NCBI GenBank assembly: GCA_005805305.1
Contig: SYMW01000008.1
Location: 1 to 52,256 of the forward strand
Length of the DNA stretch: 52,256 nt
Direction of reading: 5' to 3'
Origin: Verrucomicrobiales bacterium
Lineage (GTDB): Bacteria > Verrucomicrobiota > Verrucomicrobiia > Limisphaerales > F1-80-MAGS106
In this document: positions 1-8,162 of the stretch, one piece after another
Layout: each line of letters opens with the position of its first letter
Position numbering within the stretch: position 1 is the stretch's first letter
The notes under the pieces: generated by a model
What the model saw: the letters and a program-made list of their open reading frames with translations, nothing else
What the model was told of the DNA's origin: nothing
The model's database searches: none
Translations under genes and position numbers: made by a program

Positions 1-648
1 AGCGCCGAGAAGGCGCGGCGCTACTTCCGCCTCGCGCTGCGATACACTGTCGCCGGTTCGCAGCCGATGGTGCTTGCCGTGACAGGCCGCATCGCCTCCG
101 GCAAGAGCACTCTCGCGCAAGCACTCGGCACGGGGCTGGGCTGGGAAGTTTATTCCTCCGACTACCTGCGGAAAAAGATGGCCGGCTTCCCGCTCTACGA
201 ACGCAGCAGCGCCGCCGCGCGGAAGCAGCTCTACTCGGCGGCGATGACTGAGAGCACTTATGACCGCCTGCTTGCCGCTGCCGAGGTGGAGTTGCAGAGG
301 GGGCACAGTGTGATTCTCGACGCGACGTTCGCACGCCCCGAGCATCGCGCGCTGCTGGCCGAGCGCTTTGGAAAACATGGCTTCGCCTGGCGGGTCCTCG
401 AAGCCCGGGCCAGCAACGCCGCCGTGAAAGAGCGGCTCCGCGCGCGCGAAGCCAAACCCGACGAAGTCTCCGATGCGCGGCTTGAAGACTTCGACCAACT
501 CAACCAACTATACAAACCGCCGGAGGAGCTGTCCGCTACGCAGCGCATTACCGTCCGAACGGATGGCCCGCTCAACCGGACAGTGACCAAAGCGATTCAG
601 ACTCTGGCGAGAATCCAAGTGGACGCCGTTTCGGCAAAGGGGACCTGA
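1..648 (+). CDS. AAA-type kinase-like ATPase (3' part; COG0645/COG2187-like)
   Basis: The reading frame is open to the left edge, so only the C-terminal part of the gene is present (about 215 residues to the TGA at 646-648). A Walker A motif, GRIASGKST, lies at nt 85-111, followed by a SDYLRKK segment and a LDATF strand resembling the second acidic motif of P-loop kinases. The residues before Walker A (KARRYFRLALRY) look like the linker in COG2187 proteins, which join an aminoglycoside-phosphotransferase-like domain to this P-loop domain. A start at the ATG at 67 is therefore possible but less likely than a fusion protein starting upstream. Substrate unknown. A fragment of the repeat family follows 15 bp after the stop. 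Confidence 0.8.
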   Translation, partial: SAEKARRYFRLALRYTVAGSQPMVLAVTGRIASGKSTLAQALGTGLGWEVYSSDYLRKKMAGFPLYERSSAAARKQLYSAAMTESTYDRLLAAAEVELQRGHSVILDATFARPEHRALLAERFGKHGFAWRVLEARASNAAVKERLRAREAKPDEVSDARLEDFDQLNQLYKPPEELSATQRITVRTDGPLNRTVTKAIQTLARIQVDAVSAKGT

Positions 649-663
649 GCAAGGAACTGAAAC

Positions 664-690
664 TTAAAACGGCCGTTGCCCAAGGCGAAA
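664..690 (-). repeat. Terminal fragment of the 158-bp TIR element
   Basis: The first 27 or so bases, from TTAAAACGG to CCAAGGCGAA, match the left end of the full-length inverted copy at 9543. Similarity stops at about 690, before the end of the DUF1501 gene on the other strand. It lies in the 53-bp convergent gap after the kinase gene. It is either a decayed remnant or a solitary end. Confidence 0.5.
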
Positions 691-701
691 CTACCAGGCA
701 C

Positions 702-2159
702 TCATGCCAAAACGCCCTTGATCAGTTCTCCGCCGATGTCAGTCAACCGGTAATCGCGGCCTTGGAAACGATACGTAAAATCCGTGTGCCGGATGCCGAG
801 AAGATGCATCACCGTTGCTTGAAAATCGTTGGCATGAATCGGATCCTCCACGACGTTGTAGCCAAACTCGTCCGTCGCCCCGATTGAGACGCCTTTTTTG
901 ATGCCCGCGCCGGCCATCCAAATTGAAAACGCCTTCATGTGATGGTCGCGCCCATAGTTGCCGTTGGTCGAATCGCCTTGATTCATGGGCGTGCGCCCAA
1001 ATTCCCCGCCCCAGATCACCAAGGTATCCTCCAACAACCCGCGTTGTTTGAGGTCCTTGAACAGCGCGGCAGTTGGGCGATCGACCAGCCTCGAGGTGTT
1101 CGTTATGTCCGCTGGAAGGTTGTTGTGGTGATCCCAGCCGCGGTGATAAAGTTGGATGAACCGAACCCCCCGCTCCGCCAGGCGGCGCGCCAGAAGGCAA
1201 TTGTTCGCATAAGAGGACTTTCCGGGCTCGGCTCCATAGGCGTCGATGATCTGCTTGGGCTCCTTCGCGATATCCATCAATTCGGGAACGCTCGTCTGCA
1301 TGCGATAAGCCATTTCGTAAGATTCGATGCGCGTCGCGATTTCAGGGTCGCCCACGTCGCCGAGCTTGATCTGATTCAAATCCCGGACGCCATCGAGGAG
1401 TCGGCGGCGCACTTTGGAGCTGATGCCGGACGGGTTGTTCACGAACAGGACGGGCTCTCCCCCCGACCTGAACTCCACTCCCTGGTGGCCCGTAGGGAGG
1501 AAGCCGCTGCCCCAGTAGCGGGAGAGCAGCGGCTGATCGTTTCCAAACCCCGACGCGAGGACCACAAATGCGGGCAATTGTTCGTTCTCGCTGCCGAGGC
1601 CGTAAGATATCCAAGCGCCCATCGCGGGCCTGCCAGCTTGCTGATGGCCAGTCTGCATCAGCGTGACTCCGGGATCATGGTTGATGGCTTCGGTGTGCAT
1701 CGATTTGATGATTGCGATGTCGTCCGAAATGGAGGCGATGTTGGGCAGCAGCTCCGAAATCTCGGCCCCTGATCCGCCGTGTTTGGTGAATTTGAACTTG
1801 GACCCAACGCAATTGAGGGGCTGTCCCATGAGCTGGGCAATGCGCTGGCCCTTGGTCAAGCTTTCGGGCATGGGTTTGCCGTTCATCTCGGTGAGCTTAG
1901 GTTTGTAGTCGAACAAATCCAGCTGCGAGGGCGCTCCGGACTGAAACAAATAAATGACGCGCTTGGCTTTCGGCTCGAAATGAAGAGAGGTCAAGGCGCG
2001 GGCCGAATTGGCAGACGCCGCCGGCGTGAGGCCGATGGCGCTTGAACGCATCAATGAGGTGAGCGCGGCCACTCCGATGCCCCGGGCGGCGCGATTGAAG
2101 AAATGACGGCGCGTCATCCGGGCGCAAGCGGCGTCGAAGGAGATCAAATGAGAGTTCAT
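702..2159 (-). CDS. DUF1501 family protein, Tat-exported
   Basis: 485 residues, a normal length for the DUF1501 (sulfatase-like) family typical of planctomycetes and verrucomicrobia. The N-terminus carries a Tat-type signal with TRRHFF (Arg17-Arg18) followed by a hydrophobic Ala/Gly-rich stretch. Family hallmarks include YLFQSGAPSQLDLFDYKP near residue 70, GWDHHNNL, GGEFGRTP and a YGRDHH motif, which hold the putative metal-binding His and Asp residues. The start lies 10 bp after the stop of the cytochrome/DUF1553 gene, so the two are probably cotranscribed; this pairing is widespread in the PVC group. Activity is not established for the family. It probably acts outside the cytoplasmic membrane. 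Confidence 0.93.
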   Translation of the reverse strand: MNSHLISFDAACARMTRRHFFNRAARGIGVAALTSLMRSSAIGLTPAASANSARALTSLHFEPKAKRVIYLFQSGAPSQLDLFDYKPKLTEMNGKPMPESLTKGQRIAQLMGQPLNCVGSKFKFTKHGGSGAEISELLPNIASISDDIAIIKSMHTEAINHDPGVTLMQTGHQQAGRPAMGAWISYGLGSENEQLPAFVVLASGFGNDQPLLSRYWGSGFLPTGHQGVEFRSGGEPVLFVNNPSGISSKVRRRLLDGVRDLNQIKLGDVGDPEIATRIESYEMAYRMQTSVPELMDIAKEPKQIIDAYGAEPGKSSYANNCLLARRLAERGVRFIQLYHRGWDHHNNLPADITNTSRLVDRPTAALFKDLKQRGLLEDTLVIWGGEFGRTPMNQGDSTNGNYGRDHHMKAFSIWMAGAGIKKGVSIGATDEFGYNVVEDPIHANDFQATVMHLLGIRHTDFTYRFQGRDYRLTDIGGELIKGVLA

Positions 2160-2169
2160 GGTTTATTGG

Positions 2170-5100
2170 CTATTCTCGAGTCACCGTTTCATCCAGGTTC
2201 AAGATCACATTCGCGACGCCCGTCCACGCCGCCAATTCGCCCCGGTCGAACTGGCCCGAGACGCTGGCCCGGCCCAGTTTCAAGATATCCCCCGCCGCAG
2301 TCTCATCCGCCGCATAACTCCTTCGCACATCACTCAAGACCCCCTCCAGAATCTTTTCCTCGTGAGGTCCGGGAGGCCTGCCCAAGGCGGCTCTGAGAGC
2401 AAATTTGAGCCGCGAAGCGGTGTCCGATCCGCCTTCGCGGAAGATTCTCTGGGCGAACACGCGAGCGGCTTCCACGAAGGTCACGTCGTTCATCGTGACC
2501 AATGCCTGCAGGGGCGTGCAAGTGGTGGGCCGGCTCACAGAGCAAATCGCGCGATCCGGGGCGTCGAAAGTTTGCATGGTGGGATTCAGGATCGAACGTT
2601 TCCACAGCGTGTAAAGGCTGCGGCGATAGAGTTCATCGCCACTGCCCAGTTCGTATTTGTTCCCGGCGAACATTTTTTCTTCCCATAAACCGGGAGGCTG
2701 GTAGGGACGCACGCTGGGGCCGCCTATTTTCTCGACCAACAGACCGCTGATCGCCAGCGCGTTGTCGCGCACCATCTCGGCGGGCAACCGGAACCGCGCA
2801 CCCCGCGCCATGAGACGGTTCTCGGGATCTTTGGTGATGTGGTCGGGGCGGACCTTTGAAGACTGCCTGTAGGTGGCGCTCATCAGCACTTCCTTGATGA
2901 ACCCTTTCACGTTCCAGCCGCTGTCGACAAACTCGCGCGCCAGATAATCGAGAAGCTCGGGGTGCGACGGCGGCTCGCCCTGCGTGCCGAACTCGTTAGC
3001 CGTGTTCACGATCGGGCGCTGAAAAAAGAGCGCCCAAAACCGGTTCACCGCCACTCTGGACGTCAAGGGATGGTTGCGTTGCACCAGCCACTCGGCAAGC
3101 GCGAGGCGGTTGGTGCGTCCGACCGCTTGCATCGGGGGCAGAGCGCTCGTGGGCACTCCGGCGGAAACCACTTCGCCTTTGGTCCGATAATCACCCCGCA
3201 CCCGAATATAGCTCTCTCTCGGCTTCGGCATGTCCTCCATCACTCGGATCGTGGCGATCGATTTGTCGATGTCCGACTCCTGCTTCCTCAACGCCGCTAA
3301 TTCCTCCGCGAGTTTCTTGATTTCCGGGATCTCGCGTTCGCGATAGGCCTGCTTCAACTCGGCCAGTTGCTCCGGCTTTCTCTTTTCCTGGGAGATCTTG
3401 GCCAATTCCCGAAGCTTGATGATTTTCTCATCCCCGGCCTCCTTGTCTGTGGAGAAGTAATAAGCATACGCGCCGCCGTAGTTCACCACTTTCAGCAACA
3501 GCCGATTGTGCCCCGCCTCCAGGGTCACTTCCACGGTGTCCTGATTCGCGGCCACCCCTCGATTGATATCCTTTGAGATTACTTCCTTCCCATTCAGCCA
3601 GACGCGGAGGGCGTCGTCGCTACCCAGATAAAGAACGAGTGGCTTCTGGCTCTCGGCCGTGATCGTTCTAAAAAGGTAGGTCGCGGCGTTGGATCCATTC
3701 AATTCCTGCGGCTTTCCGTCCTTCCATTTCGGCTGCTTTTTCCACTTGAGCTTCCCATCCGCGTAAGTCCGCGACGCGTCTGCGTCCGTCTCCGGCCCGA
3801 ATTCGGTCTTGAACGCTTCTCCTCCAGAGCCGGCTTCGAACGGGCCCACGCTGCTCCATTCGCCCAGCTTGAACCCTTCTGTGGCGGCCGCGGCATTCCT
3901 GAGCCTTTCCTCCCACAAAATCTGCGCCTGATCCCACTCAGGGCGGGCTAAATCGATTTGCGTTTTGTGCTCAGCTGCTTTGGCCGAAGCCTCATGTCTT
4001 GCTTTCTCCAACATCGCCGCCTGCCGCCCCACGGGGACTTTCACAAACGGGGGCGCGGGATCGGCGTCGAGCCCCTTCTCGGGAACTCGATTGAAGAAAT
4101 CGTAGAGCTCGTAATATTCACGCTGAGTGAAGGGGTCATATTTATGGTTGTGACACTCGGCGCACTGAATCGTGGAACCGAGGAAGACCGTCCCGAACGT
4201 GTTCACCCGATCCGTGACATACTTGTTCATGTATTCATCGGGATCGGCGCCGCCTTCGGTGCTCGACATGCCGTTGCGATTGAAAGCCGTTGCAATGCGC
4301 TGCTCAAGGGTGGGCTTCTCCAACAAATCCCCGGCGAGTTGCTCGACCACGAAACGATCGAAGGGCAGGTTCTTGTTGAACGCCCCAATCACATAATCCC
4401 GATACTGCCACATGGATCGTTGGATGTCGGCGTGATAACCATCGGAATCTGCAAATCGAGCTAAATCGAGCCATTGGATCGCCATGCGCTCCCCGAACTG
4501 TTCCGAGGCCAGGAGTTTGTCCAAAAGCTTTTCGTAAGCCTCCGGGCTCTTGTCCGACAGAAACCGATCCACCTCTTCAGCCGTGGGCGGCAACCCCGTC
4601 AAATCGAATGAAAGCCGCCGCGCCAAAGTGTGGCGATCAGCCTCCGGGGAAGGCGGAAGCTTTTCCTGCTCGAGCCTCGCGAGAACGAATCGGTCGATCT
4701 GCTTCCTCGGCCACGCCTCGTTTTTCACTGCAGGAACCGGCGGACGCTCGGGTGGCACATAAGCCCAGTGAGCCTCCCACTCGGCGCCTTCCTGAATCCA
4801 CCGGGTCAAGGTGTCGATTTGGGTCTTGTTCAACCGCCTCCCGGTTTTGGCGGGAGGCATCCGGTCGTCCGAATCCTCGGTCGCGGTCAAATGCAAGAGC
4901 CGGCTCTTGGCCGGATCCCCGGGCACAATCGCGAAATGACCTGACTCCAACTTGCTTGTTGCCCCGGCGCGTTCATCTAGCCGAAGCCCGGCCTTCCTCT
5001 TGGCTGTGTCCGGCCCATGACAATTGTAGCAATTATCGGCAAAGATGGGGCGGACATCCCGGTTGTAACTCACCTTGCCATGGGAACCGGCCCCCTGCCC

Positions 5101-5241
5101 CGCGGACGCTGACACCATCAAGATAGCCAGAGGAATCAACCCACCGAGAGTCGCGGCCACATTGAACCCTGGCCGGCGTCGCCACAACAGGCACTCGCGG
5201 CCAAGGGAGCCATCGCAAAAATTTTCCGATTCGGGAAGCAT
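2170..5241 (-). CDS. PSD1 and planctomycete cytochrome c domain protein (DUF1549/DUF1553)
   Basis: 1023 residues. A hydrophobic segment at about residues 28-46 serves as signal or anchor. A planctomycete-type cytochrome c domain follows, with the haem motif CYNCH (Cys71, Cys74, His75) and a DDRMPP loop giving the likely axial Met128. DUF1549 covers about 180-390 and contains a second CxxCH, CAECH, at 360-364. Residues about 455-570 resemble a PA14/beta-sandwich carbohydrate-binding insert (YLGSDDALRVWLNG, AGHNRLLLKVVNYGG). A predicted coiled coil (about 590-650) precedes DUF1553 (about 715-960). It is the first gene of the pair with the DUF1501 gene. The family is linked to polysaccharide use in PVC bacteria, but no reaction is proven. 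Confidence 0.93.
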   Translation of the reverse strand: MLPESENFCDGSLGRECLLWRRRPGFNVAATLGGLIPLAILMVSASAGQGAGSHGKVSYNRDVRPIFADNCYNCHGPDTAKRKAGLRLDERAGATSKLESGHFAIVPGDPAKSRLLHLTATEDSDDRMPPAKTGRRLNKTQIDTLTRWIQEGAEWEAHWAYVPPERPPVPAVKNEAWPRKQIDRFVLARLEQEKLPPSPEADRHTLARRLSFDLTGLPPTAEEVDRFLSDKSPEAYEKLLDKLLASEQFGERMAIQWLDLARFADSDGYHADIQRSMWQYRDYVIGAFNKNLPFDRFVVEQLAGDLLEKPTLEQRIATAFNRNGMSSTEGGADPDEYMNKYVTDRVNTFGTVFLGSTIQCAECHNHKYDPFTQREYYELYDFFNRVPEKGLDADPAPPFVKVPVGRQAAMLEKARHEASAKAAEHKTQIDLARPEWDQAQILWEERLRNAAAATEGFKLGEWSSVGPFEAGSGGEAFKTEFGPETDADASRTYADGKLKWKKQPKWKDGKPQELNGSNAATYLFRTITAESQKPLVLYLGSDDALRVWLNGKEVISKDINRGVAANQDTVEVTLEAGHNRLLLKVVNYGGAYAYYFSTDKEAGDEKIIKLRELAKISQEKRKPEQLAELKQAYREREIPEIKKLAEELAALRKQESDIDKSIATIRVMEDMPKPRESYIRVRGDYRTKGEVVSAGVPTSALPPMQAVGRTNRLALAEWLVQRNHPLTSRVAVNRFWALFFQRPIVNTANEFGTQGEPPSHPELLDYLAREFVDSGWNVKGFIKEVLMSATYRQSSKVRPDHITKDPENRLMARGARFRLPAEMVRDNALAISGLLVEKIGGPSVRPYQPPGLWEEKMFAGNKYELGSGDELYRRSLYTLWKRSILNPTMQTFDAPDRAICSVSRPTTCTPLQALVTMNDVTFVEAARVFAQRIFREGGSDTASRLKFALRAALGRPPGPHEEKILEGVLSDVRRSYAADETAAGDILKLGRASVSGQFDRGELAAWTGVANVILNLDETVTRE

Positions 5242-5248
5242 GTTGTAC

Positions 5249-5275
5249 TTTTTACCGGTCAGTCAGAACTGTCAA
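5249..5275 (-). promoter_or_regulatory. Possible sigma70-like promoter of the cytochrome/DUF1553 gene
   Basis: On the minus strand a perfect TTGACA (5275-5270) is followed after 15 bases by TAAAAA (5254-5249). The spacing is short for sigma70 and the start codon at 5241 would leave almost no leader, so the call is tentative. It falls in the 48-bp gap after the FAD oxidoreductase gene. Confidence 0.3.
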
Positions 5276-5289
5276 TCGCGCAAACCCCA

Positions 5290-6537
5290 TCAAACCCCGT
5301 AGTAAGTCTCGTAAACGTGGGCGGATCGGCGCCGCGCGTCGTCCCAGTCGAAGCTGGCCTCGGTGAACCTATCCGGGCTGAGGCTTCGGACGTACTCGGA
5401 TGGATTTGGATCGAGCATCGACTCCACCAGGAGCTTCCCAATGCCGCCGGAACCGGAGATGCCATGCGCGTTGCAACCGCCGGCCATGACGAAGCCTTTC
5501 ACTCGGGAGCTTTCTCCGATGATAAACCGGCCATCAGGAGTGAATGTTGGCCAACCCTTTCCCACCCAGCTTTTCTCCGCGGCGCGAGCCGAGGGGAACA
5601 ACGACGCGAAACTATCTTCAAAGGAAGACAGCACCGGCCAGTCCGTCACCACGGGCGGCGCCTCCGAGCTCAGATCAAACGCCCCGGGATCCAAATGACA
5701 CGACTGGGGTTCCCATCCACCGAGCAGAAGCCCCCCGTCGCGAACTCGACCGTACAGTGTCAGCTCAGGGACGCGGAAACAGGGCAACTCCGGGGTCAGA
5801 CCGTCCATGGGCACGGTGACAAAATATTCGTGGCGCACCGGAAAGATAGGCAACACCAAACCTGCCAATTTCGCGATATGGTGCGCGTGAGCCCCGGCGG
5901 CGTTGACCAACCAGCCGCACTCGGCGGCGCCTCGATCGGTCTTGACGCCTCGCACGCGCCCTTCTTTGACCAGGACATCCTCCAGGGCCGTCCCCGTGCT
6001 GAATCGGACACCGAGCTTTTCCGCGTTATGCCGGTAGGAAGCGGCGACGGCCCGTGGCGTCATATAGCCATCCGTGGGGCACCAGAGAATCGCGGAAGCC
6101 TTCTGAAAATCCATTTGCGGGAATCGCCGCTTGGCCTCGGCGGAGTTGATCAAATCGGCTTCCAATCCCGCCTCGACGGCGACCGCCCGCAATCGTCGGA
6201 ACTCTTCAGCTCGCCGAGCGCCAAGCGCGACGCGAAGGGATCCCGTTTCGTGCCAGTCAGGCTTTACCGAGCTGGCCTGGAGCTCACGGAAAGTTCGCAC
6301 GGAATGCATCGCGAGTTTCGTGCGTTCAACGGAATCACGCACTTGGCCGCAAAGTCCGGCCCCTTGAGCGGTCGTGACGGCCCCCACGTCACCGCATCGC
6401 TCCACGACGAGGATGTCCGTGCGGCCCGCTTTGGCGAGGGCATAAGCGCATCCGACCCCTACGGCGCCTCCGCCGACAACGATGATTTCAGAGCTCGGAA
6501 TCGAGCTCAAGGCCTCTGGAGCATTCGAAGATACCAT
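5290..6537 (-). CDS. FAD-dependent oxidoreductase (DAO family, sarcosine/dimethylglycine dehydrogenase-like)
   Basis: 415 residues from the ATG at 6537. A longer frame to 6663 exists but its extra residues lie wholly inside the Rieske gene and look like shadow sequence. The N-terminus has a Rossmann FAD-binding motif, VVGGGAVGVG (Gly22-x-Gly24-x-x-Gly27), then the ERCGDVGAVTTAQGAG segment typical of the DAO fold. The C-terminal part has TPDGRFIIGE and GGCNAHGISGSGGIGKLL, the second FAD-contact region. The start overlaps the Rieske gene stop by 31 nt, so the two are cotranscribed. In glycine-betaine catabolism a Rieske demethylase acts next to FAD enzymes that oxidise dimethylglycine or sarcosine, and this pairing suggests the same kind of job. 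The exact substrate is unproven. Confidence 0.85.
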   Translation of the reverse strand: MVSSNAPEALSSIPSSEIIVVGGGAVGVGCAYALAKAGRTDILVVERCGDVGAVTTAQGAGLCGQVRDSVERTKLAMHSVRTFRELQASSVKPDWHETGSLRVALGARRAEEFRRLRAVAVEAGLEADLINSAEAKRRFPQMDFQKASAILWCPTDGYMTPRAVAASYRHNAEKLGVRFSTGTALEDVLVKEGRVRGVKTDRGAAECGWLVNAAGAHAHHIAKLAGLVLPIFPVRHEYFVTVPMDGLTPELPCFRVPELTLYGRVRDGGLLLGGWEPQSCHLDPGAFDLSSEAPPVVTDWPVLSSFEDSFASLFPSARAAEKSWVGKGWPTFTPDGRFIIGESSRVKGFVMAGGCNAHGISGSGGIGKLLVESMLDPNPSEYVRSLSPDRFTEASFDWDDARRRSAHVYETYYGV

Positions 6538-7781
6538 TTTACAAAGCCTTCCACATTGTATTCTTTGAAAGTTGAGTAGGGTCCTGGGGCATAGGCGGTG
6601 GAATTGATCCCTTTTTGCTGGCGTTCGCAGATCACCCAGTCCTGTTCGCTTGTCAGCTGCCAAAACGGCATGATGTCGGCAAGCTCGTAATCACGTCCCT
6701 CGACCGCGTTTTCATCCACCAGCCACGAAACACGAATCCTGGTCAGCCGAGGTCCCCCCGGCAGCAGCCGCGTGCTGACGCCGTGGTCGCAGCTTGAGTG
6801 GTTCCAAAAGTTGGGGAGCGCGCGTACGCGAACGGTGCCAACGTCCGGGTCACGATAGTCGCCCATCAGTGGCGCGACTTGTTTTCCGGTCATGCTCTCG
6901 CTCAGCCAGCCGTCCACGAGCGGGGTGCGGTTCGCGCTGAACCAAATCCCATTTTCGGCATCGGGAAAGGTCGTCATGCCCGGATCCCGATGAGTGCTTG
7001 CCAGCCCTTCGGAGGCCCACTTGTCCTCCCCGCGTCGAACCGCAGCCGCGATCTCGCTTCGGATGCGGGGCGTCGTGTCGTCCGCGTTATAATGGTCGAA
7101 ATTCGCCTTGATGTACTGGGGATGGTTCGCGTTGCAATGGAAACATTCCCGGTTGTTCTCCCACACGATCTTCCAGTTGGCTTGAACGAGGTAATCCACT
7201 GACTTGGCTACTTTAGCCCTCGCGAGTCCCTGAGGCCGCAGGATGGGTGAAAGACATTCCCGAGCCGGGTCGAAAGGAATCGGGTTAGAGGCCAGGTTGA
7301 TGAAGATAAGCCCTTCAACCTCGCGCACATGAACTGTTCGCAACGCAAAGTCGGCCTTGTTCAGTTCCGGTTGCATGCCGCGCCAACTGGAAAGGCGTCC
7401 GTCCAGAGCATACGACCACTGATGATAGGGACAGACGAGTTTTGAAACATGTCCGCAGGGTTCATCGCATATCAGAGAACCGCGGTGTCGGCAGACATTG
7501 TAAAGGCCGTGGATGACGCCCTCTTCCCCGCGGATGATCAATATGGAATCGGCATCCATTTCCACTAAAAAGTAATCGCCAGGACGTCGAATTTCACAAG
7601 TGTGCCCGGCAAACAGCCAGCCTTGCCTCCAAATACGGTCGAGATCGGCCTGGTAGACCGCAGCATCTCCATAGAATTGCTGTGGCATTGTCCATCCGTC
7701 ACGGCGGGAATCGATGAGAGGCGCCCATGGGTCTATTCCCCGTTTCGGCTCGATTGAAGGGCTGTGCAAATCTGATGGCAT
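6507..7781 (-). CDS. Rieske aromatic-ring-hydroxylating-type oxygenase, alpha subunit (glycine betaine/choline monooxygenase-like)
   Basis: 424 residues, usual for this family. The Rieske [2Fe-2S] ligands are Cys97-x-His99 and Cys117-x-x-His120. The mononuclear iron site follows in ENNRECFHCNANH (His215, His220), a pattern like that of the glycine betaine monooxygenase GbcA and carnitine monooxygenase CntA. The C-terminus (QKGINSTAYAPGPYS, then VKWYL) also resembles GbcA-type proteins. It is the upstream gene of a two-gene unit with an FAD oxidoreductase, overlapping by 31 nt. A dedicated ferredoxin reductase (GbcB-like) is not present in the window, so electrons must come from a partner encoded elsewhere. 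Betaine demethylation is an inference from motif and neighbour. Confidence 0.88.
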   Translation of the reverse strand: MPSDLHSPSIEPKRGIDPWAPLIDSRRDGWTMPQQFYGDAAVYQADLDRIWRQGWLFAGHTCEIRRPGDYFLVEMDADSILIIRGEEGVIHGLYNVCRHRGSLICDEPCGHVSKLVCPYHQWSYALDGRLSSWRGMQPELNKADFALRTVHVREVEGLIFINLASNPIPFDPARECLSPILRPQGLARAKVAKSVDYLVQANWKIVWENNRECFHCNANHPQYIKANFDHYNADDTTPRIRSEIAAAVRRGEDKWASEGLASTHRDPGMTTFPDAENGIWFSANRTPLVDGWLSESMTGKQVAPLMGDYRDPDVGTVRVRALPNFWNHSSCDHGVSTRLLPGGPRLTRIRVSWLVDENAVEGRDYELADIMPFWQLTSEQDWVICERQQKGINSTAYAPGPYSTFKEYNVEGFVKWYLRMLQRP

Positions 7782-7894
7782 GCGATTCAGGGCTGGATAA
7801 AAGGCCAGCCATGCGAGGAAACTATCCAGGCAAGAACTCAGTGGCCAGTGATTTCAGAGAGCCGCCGGTTCGGACTCTCTTTTTCAACTCATCC

Positions 7895-8053
7895 TTAAAA
7901 CGGCAGTTGCTCATCGTACAGACTTGCAAAAGCCAGGATGAGAAAGGTTTGACGAAGAGCGAGGCATATTTTTTATGCATCTGGCGAGTGATTTGGAAAA
8001 ATTTTACCCCCAGTATCTTGCGAAGATAAAACAGGGACAACTGACGTTCTCAG
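7895..8053 (+). repeat. TIR element copy A (MITE-like)
   Basis: About 159 bp starting CCTTAAAACGGCAGTTG and ending in a worn version of the inverse (CAACTGACGTTCTC). Internal sequence matches copies at 9543 (inverted), 30962 and 51733, for example GATGAGAAAGGTTTGACGAA and ATCTTGCGAAGAT. This copy is the most diverged at its right end. It lies in the 381-bp gap between the Rieske gene start and the DUF1080 gene; the remainder of that gap shows nothing else I can identify. Confidence 0.8.
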
Positions 8054-8162
8054 GATCATCCTTCTACGGCCGCAAATCCGCCACACGCGGCGATCTCCGA
8101 CCGAAGACCGCTCTCCGCTTTTCAGGCTTGCGCAAGGCCCAGCCCAGGCACAAATTCAAGGC

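Noticed and set aside
939-1772. Long plus-strand frames opposite the DUF1501 gene and similar antisense frames elsewhere
   Set aside because: They mirror real genes on the other strand in GC-rich DNA and show no domain, signal or start context of their own.
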